A stretch of DNA of 17,877 nucleotides from JBCBXA01 sp039816825 (GTDB taxonomy: Bacteria > Pseudomonadota > Alphaproteobacteria > Rhizobiales > Rhizobiaceae), in contig JBCBXA010000054.1 in assembly GCA_039816825.1 (NCBI GenBank), positions 1 to 17,877 of the forward strand. The letters run 5' to 3'. Both the position numbers and the translations under genes were made by a program. Positions 13,882-17,877 of the stretch are shown here, in pieces (position 1 is the stretch's first letter; every line of letters begins with the position of its first letter). Below the pieces are notes generated by a model that was not told the DNA's origin, ran no database searches, and was given only the letters and a program-made list of their open reading frames with translations.

Positions 13882-14949
13882 ATGGCCGCTGCCCCCAAAA
13901 CGAAGTCACGCGCCCGAAGCGCAAAAGCCGCCAAGGCTGAATTCACCAAAGATCAGGAACTGCACGCGTATCGCGAAATGTTGCTGATCCGCCGCTTTGA
14001 GGAGAAGGCCGGCCAGCTCTACGGCATGGGTTTCATTGGCGGCTTCTGCCATCTCTACATCGGTCAGGAGGCTGTGGTCATCGGCATGCAGATGGCGATG
14101 AAAGAAGGCGATCAGGTCATCACCGGCTATCGCGATCACGGGCATATGCTGGCCGTTGGTATGGAGTCGAAAGGCGTCATGGCCGAACTGACCGGGCGCC
14201 AGGGCGGCTACAGCCGCGGCAAGGGCGGCTCGATGCACATGTTCTCCAAGGAAAAGCACTTTTATGGTGGCCACGGCATTGTGGGTGGCCAGGTGAGCCT
14301 GGGTACAGGCATCGCATTCGCTAACAAATATCGCGGCAACGATTCGGTCTGCATGTCTTATTTCGGCGACGGTGCGGCCAATCAGGGTCAGGTCTATGAG
14401 AGCTTCAACATGGCGGCGCTGTGGGATCTGCCGGTCGTCTACATCGTCGAGAACAACCGTTACGCGATGGGTACATCGACGACCCGCTCCGCCGCTCAGA
14501 ACGACTTCTCGAAGCGTGGTGACAGCTTTGGCATTCCTGGCCATCAGGTCGATGGCATGGATGTGCGCGCCGTAAAGGCTGCCGGCGAGATGGCGCTGGA
14601 GCACGCGCGGTCTGGCAAAGGACCGATCATTCTCGAAATGCTGACCTATCGCTATCGCGGCCACTCCATGAGTGACCCGGCCAAGTACCGCACCAAAGAT
14701 GAAGTTCAGAAAATGCGCGCCGAGAGCGATCCGATTGAGCAAGTGAAGCAGCGCGTCATTGAAGCCGGTTGGGCAACGGAAGAAGACCTCAAGGCCATCG
14801 ACAAGGATGTTCGCGCCATCGTGTCGGAAGCGGCGGACTTTGCGCAGAACGATCCCGAACCCGATCCGAAAGAGCTTTGGACCGATATTCTGCTGCCAGT
14901 TGGCGTGGACGCGTCTGAAATCGGCGCAAATGATCAGGTGGAGGCTTAA
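13882..14949 (+). CDS. pdhA: Pyruvate dehydrogenase E1 component, alpha subunit
   Basis: With PdhB this forms the thiamine-diphosphate enzyme that decarboxylates pyruvate in the pyruvate dehydrogenase complex. ATG 13882 has GAGG 6 bases upstream and gives 355 residues. The protein has a basic Ala/Lys N-terminal tail and then the E1-alpha core (FTKDQELHAYREMLLIRRFEE split around 21-41, GGFCHLYIGQEA, YRDHGHML). The TPP/Mg motif starts at GDGAANQG (162-169) and ends at ENN (190-192). The loop YRYRGHSMSDPAKYR (256-270) corresponds to the phosphorylation-loop region of eukaryotic E1 alpha. An upstream ATG at 13861 would add seven residues with a poorer ribosome site. It is the first gene of pdhABC. 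Confidence 0.97.
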   Translation: MAAAPKTKSRARSAKAAKAEFTKDQELHAYREMLLIRRFEEKAGQLYGMGFIGGFCHLYIGQEAVVIGMQMAMKEGDQVITGYRDHGHMLAVGMESKGVMAELTGRQGGYSRGKGGSMHMFSKEKHFYGGHGIVGGQVSLGTGIAFANKYRGNDSVCMSYFGDGAANQGQVYESFNMAALWDLPVVYIVENNRYAMGTSTTRSAAQNDFSKRGDSFGIPGHQVDGMDVRAVKAAGEMALEHARSGKGPIILEMLTYRYRGHSMSDPAKYRTKDEVQKMRAESDPIEQVKQRVIEAGWATEEDLKAIDKDVRAIVSEAADFAQNDPEPDPKELWTDILLPVGVDASEIGANDQVEA

Positions 14950-14951
14950 TC

Positions 14952-16373
14952 ATGGCTGTGGATATTTTGATGCCAGCGCTGAGCCCGACCATGGAGGAGG
15001 GCACTCTCGCCAAATGGCTGAAAGCCGAAGGCGACACCGTTTCGTCCGGCGACGTGATCGCCGAAATTGAAACTGACAAAGCTACCATGGAAGTTGAGGC
15101 GGTTGACGAAGGCACCATAGCCAAGATCGTCGTCGCAGAGGGCACCGAGAACGTGAAGGTGAACTCCGTCATCGCCGTTTTGGCTCAAGAAGGTGAAGAC
15201 GCCTCCGCCGCCGCTGCGAAAGCTGGGTCCAATGGCGGTGATGGAGCCGCGCAAGCCCAGTCAGCCGCAGCCGAGCCTGCCAGTCAGCAGCCGGAAGCAA
15301 CACCAGCGCCCGCCGCTGTTGCTGTGGCCGAAGCACAGCCCCTTCCCAATGATCCGGACATTCCCGAAGGCACGGAAATGGTGGAAACCACCGTTCGTGA
15401 AGCCCTCCGCGATGCCATGGCCGAAGAAATGCGCGCCGATGGCGACGTGTTTGTGATGGGCGAGGAAGTCGGCGAGTATCAGGGCGCCTACAAAGTCACT
15501 CAGGGCCTGCTCGATGAGGTCGGCGCGCAGCGCGTGGTGGATACGCCTATCACCGAGCATGGTTTTGCGGGTATTGGCGTTGCTGCGGCCATGTCAGGGC
15601 TCAACCCCATCGTGGAGTTCATGACCTTCAACTTCGCCATGCAGGCGATTGACCACCTCATCAACTCCGCCGCCAAGACACTCTACATGTCTGGCGGCCA
15701 GATGGGCGCTCCCATGGTTTTCCGCGGCCCCAATGGCGCTGCTGCCCGCGTGGGCGCGCAGCACAGCCAGTGCTATGCCGCCTGGTACAGCCACGTACCC
15801 GGCCTTAAGGTTGTGATGCCGTACACAGCGGCAGACGCCAAAGGCCTTCTGAAGAGCGCCATTCGCGACCCCAATCCGGTGATTTTTCTCGAAAATGAGA
15901 TCCTCTATGGCCAGCACTTCGAAGTGCCGAAGCTGGATGATTTCACCCTGCCGATCGGCAAGGCACGCATCCATAAGGCCGGCTCTGACTGTACGCTGGT
16001 CTCCTTTGGCATCGGCATGACCTACGCCATCAAGGCTGCGGAAGAACTGGCGGGCAAGGGCATTGACTGCGAGATCATCGATCTGCGGACGCTTCGCCCA
16101 ATCGACATGCAAACGGTTCTGACTTCGGTGATGAAAACCGGCCGCTGCGTGACGGTGGAAGAGGGCTTCCCGCAGAACAGCGTTGGCTCGTGGGTTGGCA
16201 GCCAGATCATGCAGCAGGCGTTTGACTATCTGGACGCGCCGGTGATCTCGATTGCAGGCAAGGACGTGCCGATGCCTTATGCGGCCAATCTTGAAAAGCT
16301 TGCACTGCCGAACATCGACGAGGTCGTACAGGCCGTCCACTCTGTCACTTACACTTCCGGCACAAAGGGCTGA
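14952..16373 (+). CDS. pdhB: Pyruvate dehydrogenase E1 beta subunit with N-terminal lipoyl domain
   Basis: This is the E1 beta subunit of pyruvate dehydrogenase, 473 residues. It has an extra N-terminal lipoyl domain (about 1-80) whose modifiable Lys43 lies in EIETDKATMEVEA. An Ala/Pro/Glu-rich flexible linker follows (about 84-138), then the E1 beta core (about 143-460). Core motifs are TTVREALRDAM, VMGEEVGEYQGAYKVTQGL with the cofactor-site Glu171/172, DTPITEHGFAGIGVGA-like (197-213), FMTFNFAMQAIDHL and RGPNGAAARVGAQHSQ. This lipoyl-E1-beta fusion is known from alphaproteobacteria and is not a misassembly. GGAGG lies 8 bases before the ATG, and the gap from pdhA is 2 bp. Confidence 0.97.
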   Translation: MAVDILMPALSPTMEEGTLAKWLKAEGDTVSSGDVIAEIETDKATMEVEAVDEGTIAKIVVAEGTENVKVNSVIAVLAQEGEDASAAAAKAGSNGGDGAAQAQSAAAEPASQQPEATPAPAAVAVAEAQPLPNDPDIPEGTEMVETTVREALRDAMAEEMRADGDVFVMGEEVGEYQGAYKVTQGLLDEVGAQRVVDTPITEHGFAGIGVAAAMSGLNPIVEFMTFNFAMQAIDHLINSAAKTLYMSGGQMGAPMVFRGPNGAAARVGAQHSQCYAAWYSHVPGLKVVMPYTAADAKGLLKSAIRDPNPVIFLENEILYGQHFEVPKLDDFTLPIGKARIHKAGSDCTLVSFGIGMTYAIKAAEELAGKGIDCEIIDLRTLRPIDMQTVLTSVMKTGRCVTVEEGFPQNSVGSWVGSQIMQQAFDYLDAPVISIAGKDVPMPYAANLEKLALPNIDEVVQAVHSVTYTSGTKG

Positions 16374-16384
16374 GGAGCGCGGAC

Positions 16385-17749
16385 ATGGCCATCAACATCA
16401 CAATGCCCGCCCTGAGCCCGACTATGGAAGAGGGAACACTTGCCAAATGGCTGGTGCAGGAAGGCGACAACGTCGGCCCCGGCGACATCATCGCTGAAAT
16501 CGAGACCGACAAGGCCACCATGGAAGTGGAGGCCGTGGACGAAGGCACGATTGCCAAAATTCTCGTCGAAGGCGGCACCGAAGGCGTGAAGGTCAATGCC
16601 GTCATCGCCGTGCTCGCCGAAGACGGCGAAAGCGTTGATGCGGTTGACGCTGCGCCTGCTGCAGACAACGAGGCGTCCGAAGTCGCGCCCGCCGCCGACG
16701 CGGCCCCGATGCCCGCAACCAAAGGCCTGGCTAAAACAGCGGTGCCAGCCAAGGGCGATGCTGAGGCCGGGCCCGTTCCGCGCAAAGATGGCGAGCGGGT
16801 GTTCTCATCACCTCTGGCAAGGCGCGTGGCCAATCAAAATGGCATTGATCTCGCCTCGGTTGCTGGCTCTGGCCCGCGCGGCCGCGTTGTGCTGGCCGAT
16901 GTGGAGGCGGCGATGGCTGCCGGCGGTGCGTCAAGTGCTGCTGAAGCCACTTCAGCGCCGCAAGCCCAGGTGCCAACGGAGTTTGGCAACGGCGCGATGG
17001 CGGCTGGTCCGTCCGACGATGCTGTTCGCAAAATGTTTGCGGACGGATCGTTTGAAGAGAAGAAGCATGACGGCATGCGACGCACCATTGCGTCCCGCCT
17101 CACGGAAAGCTCTCAGACCGTTCCAAGCTACACCGTCAATATGGCCTGCCGTCTGGATGCGCTGCTCAAGTTGCGCAGCCAGATCAATGCCGGAGCGCCT
17201 GAGACGGATGGCAAGCCCGCCTTCAAGATCTCCGTCAACGATTTCATTGTGAAGGCGTTGGCTCTGGCTCTGCAGGACGTGCCGATGGCCAACGCGTCCT
17301 GGACCTCCACAGCGCGGCTCATGCACACATCTTCTGATGTGGGCGTTGCAGTTGCCGTAGATGATGGTCTGTTCACGCCCATCGTGCGCAGCGCTGAGAC
17401 TAAGACGCTCCGCGCCATTTCGGCTGAAGTCAAAGACATGGCCAAGCGTGCTCGCGACGGCAAGCTTAAGCCGGCGGAATATACAGGCGGCTCTACTTCA
17501 GTTTCGAATCTGGGCATGTTCGGCGTCACGGGCTTCACTTCGATCATCAATCCGCCCCAGGCATCCATCGTGTCGATTGGTGCAGGCATCAAGCAGCCCG
17601 TGGTGGATGAGAATGGTGCGTTGGCCGTCGGAACGGTGATGAACGCGACGTTCGCCTTTGATCACCGGGTGATTGACGGTGCGCTCGGTGCCGAACTGGC
17701 AGTGGCGTTCAAGGGCTACATCGAAAACCCGATGACCATGCTGGTTTAG
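16385..17749 (+). CDS. pdhC: Dihydrolipoamide acetyltransferase, E2 of pyruvate dehydrogenase
   Basis: E2 forms the core of the pyruvate dehydrogenase complex and passes the acetyl group from lipoamide to CoA. The 454-residue protein has one lipoyl domain (about 1-80, Lys43 in ETDKATMEVEA), then an Ala/Pro linker. The peripheral subunit-binding domain is at about 138-176 (VFSSPLARRVANQNGIDL, GSGPRGRVVLADVE). A second linker precedes the acyltransferase domain (about 226-454). That domain carries the active-site motif FDHRVIDG with His427 and Asp431, and NLGMFGVTGFTSIINPPQA. GAGGAG overlapping the pdhB stop provides the ribosome site. Its lipoyl domain is about 80% identical to that of pdhB. 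The E3 gene (lpd) is not in the window. Confidence 0.98.
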   Translation: MAINITMPALSPTMEEGTLAKWLVQEGDNVGPGDIIAEIETDKATMEVEAVDEGTIAKILVEGGTEGVKVNAVIAVLAEDGESVDAVDAAPAADNEASEVAPAADAAPMPATKGLAKTAVPAKGDAEAGPVPRKDGERVFSSPLARRVANQNGIDLASVAGSGPRGRVVLADVEAAMAAGGASSAAEATSAPQAQVPTEFGNGAMAAGPSDDAVRKMFADGSFEEKKHDGMRRTIASRLTESSQTVPSYTVNMACRLDALLKLRSQINAGAPETDGKPAFKISVNDFIVKALALALQDVPMANASWTSTARLMHTSSDVGVAVAVDDGLFTPIVRSAETKTLRAISAEVKDMAKRARDGKLKPAEYTGGSTSVSNLGMFGVTGFTSIINPPQASIVSIGAGIKQPVVDENGALAVGTVMNATFAFDHRVIDGALGAELAVAFKGYIENPMTMLV

Positions 17750-17761
17750 GTGGGCTTGCGC

Positions 17762-17877
17762 GTGCATCGGCATCTCGCATCCCTGCTGACATTGTGTCTC
17801 TCGGCCATGCTGTTCGGCGGGGCCGTGGCGCAGGCTCAGAACGGGCTTTCTGCCGAAGATCAGGCCGCTCTGGACCG
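17762..17877 (+). CDS. Start of a probable exported protein (3' end beyond window)
   Basis: An open frame runs from GTG 17762 (or GTG 17750) to the window edge. It encodes a classic signal peptide: a short basic start (MHRHLASL), a hydrophobic core (LTLCLSAMLFGGAV), and an AVAQAQ signal-peptidase-like site. After this comes a polar mature region (NGLSAEDQAAL). AGGTGGG about 7 bases upstream favours 17762. It lies 12 bp after pdhC and is probably co-transcribed with it. In related genomes a secreted or hydrolase-like protein often sits between pdhC and lpd, but only about 38 codons are visible and the function cannot be named. Confidence 0.65.
   Translation, partial: MHRHLASLLTLCLSAMLFGGAVAQAQNGLSAEDQAALD

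Noticed and set aside
13906..14742. Minus-strand open frame (278 codons) opposite pdhA
   Set aside because: It is a mirror frame of pdhA; the His/Ala-rich composition reflects reverse-complemented codon bias.
15594..16340. Minus-strand open frame (248 codons) opposite pdhB
   Set aside because: It is a mirror frame of the E1 beta core with no independent support.

Overview
The window is a compact piece of chromosome from an alphaproteobacterium, most likely in or near Hyphomicrobiales (Rhizobiales). Four things point there. The block ppiD-trpD-trpC-moaC-moeA-lexA lies next to a convergent comEC-like gene. A GTTC-N7-GTTC SOS box sits in front of lexA. The order is tpiA-secG-pyrG-(VOC)-eno-ftsB-pdhABC. 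The pyruvate dehydrogenase E1 beta subunit carries its own N-terminal lipoyl domain. G+C content is high throughout except for one strikingly AT-rich promoter region before pdhA. Nearly all the DNA is coding: no gene-free stretch exceeds about 160 bases, and I see no rRNA, tRNA, insertion sequence, prophage or CRISPR array. The organism placement is inferred from gene order and protein motifs, not from a database search.

Layout: (1) 1-735, the 3' end of a ComEC/Rec2-family membrane protein gene; its first 84 bases appear to be inverted relative to the rest. (2) 767-7000, a minus-strand block transcribed ppiD > trpD > trpC > moaC > moeA with gaps or overlaps of a few bases, then lexA behind its own SOS-regulated promoter. 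(3) 7001-8427, rightward tpiA and secG, closed by a clear rho-independent terminator. (4) 8528-11295, rightward pyrG, a small two-helix membrane protein and a VOC/glyoxalase-like protein, tightly coupled. (5) 11302-11526, a small leftward lipoprotein-like gene. (6) 11684-13757, rightward eno, an overlapping four-helix membrane protein gene, and ftsB. (7) 13758-17749, an AT-rich control region and then pdhA-pdhB-pdhC. (8) 17762 to the end, the start of a probable exported protein.

Most genes are central housekeeping: SOS control, molybdenum cofactor synthesis, tryptophan synthesis, envelope protein folding and export, CTP synthesis, lower glycolysis (tpiA, eno), the pyruvate-to-acetyl-CoA step, and divisome assembly. 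I did not find a new multi-gene system. The observation most worth following is the short inversion at the left end: reverse-complementing bases 1-84 restores a hydrophobic ComEC-like peptide in frame with the rest of the gene, and the segment is bounded by 16-bp near-perfect inverted repeats. It could be an assembly or amplification artefact, or a real invertible or rearranged segment. Secondary points of interest are the paired SOS boxes at lexA, a small lipoprotein with a long pre-lipobox region, TTGA stop/start couplings, and the inverted repeats before pdhA.
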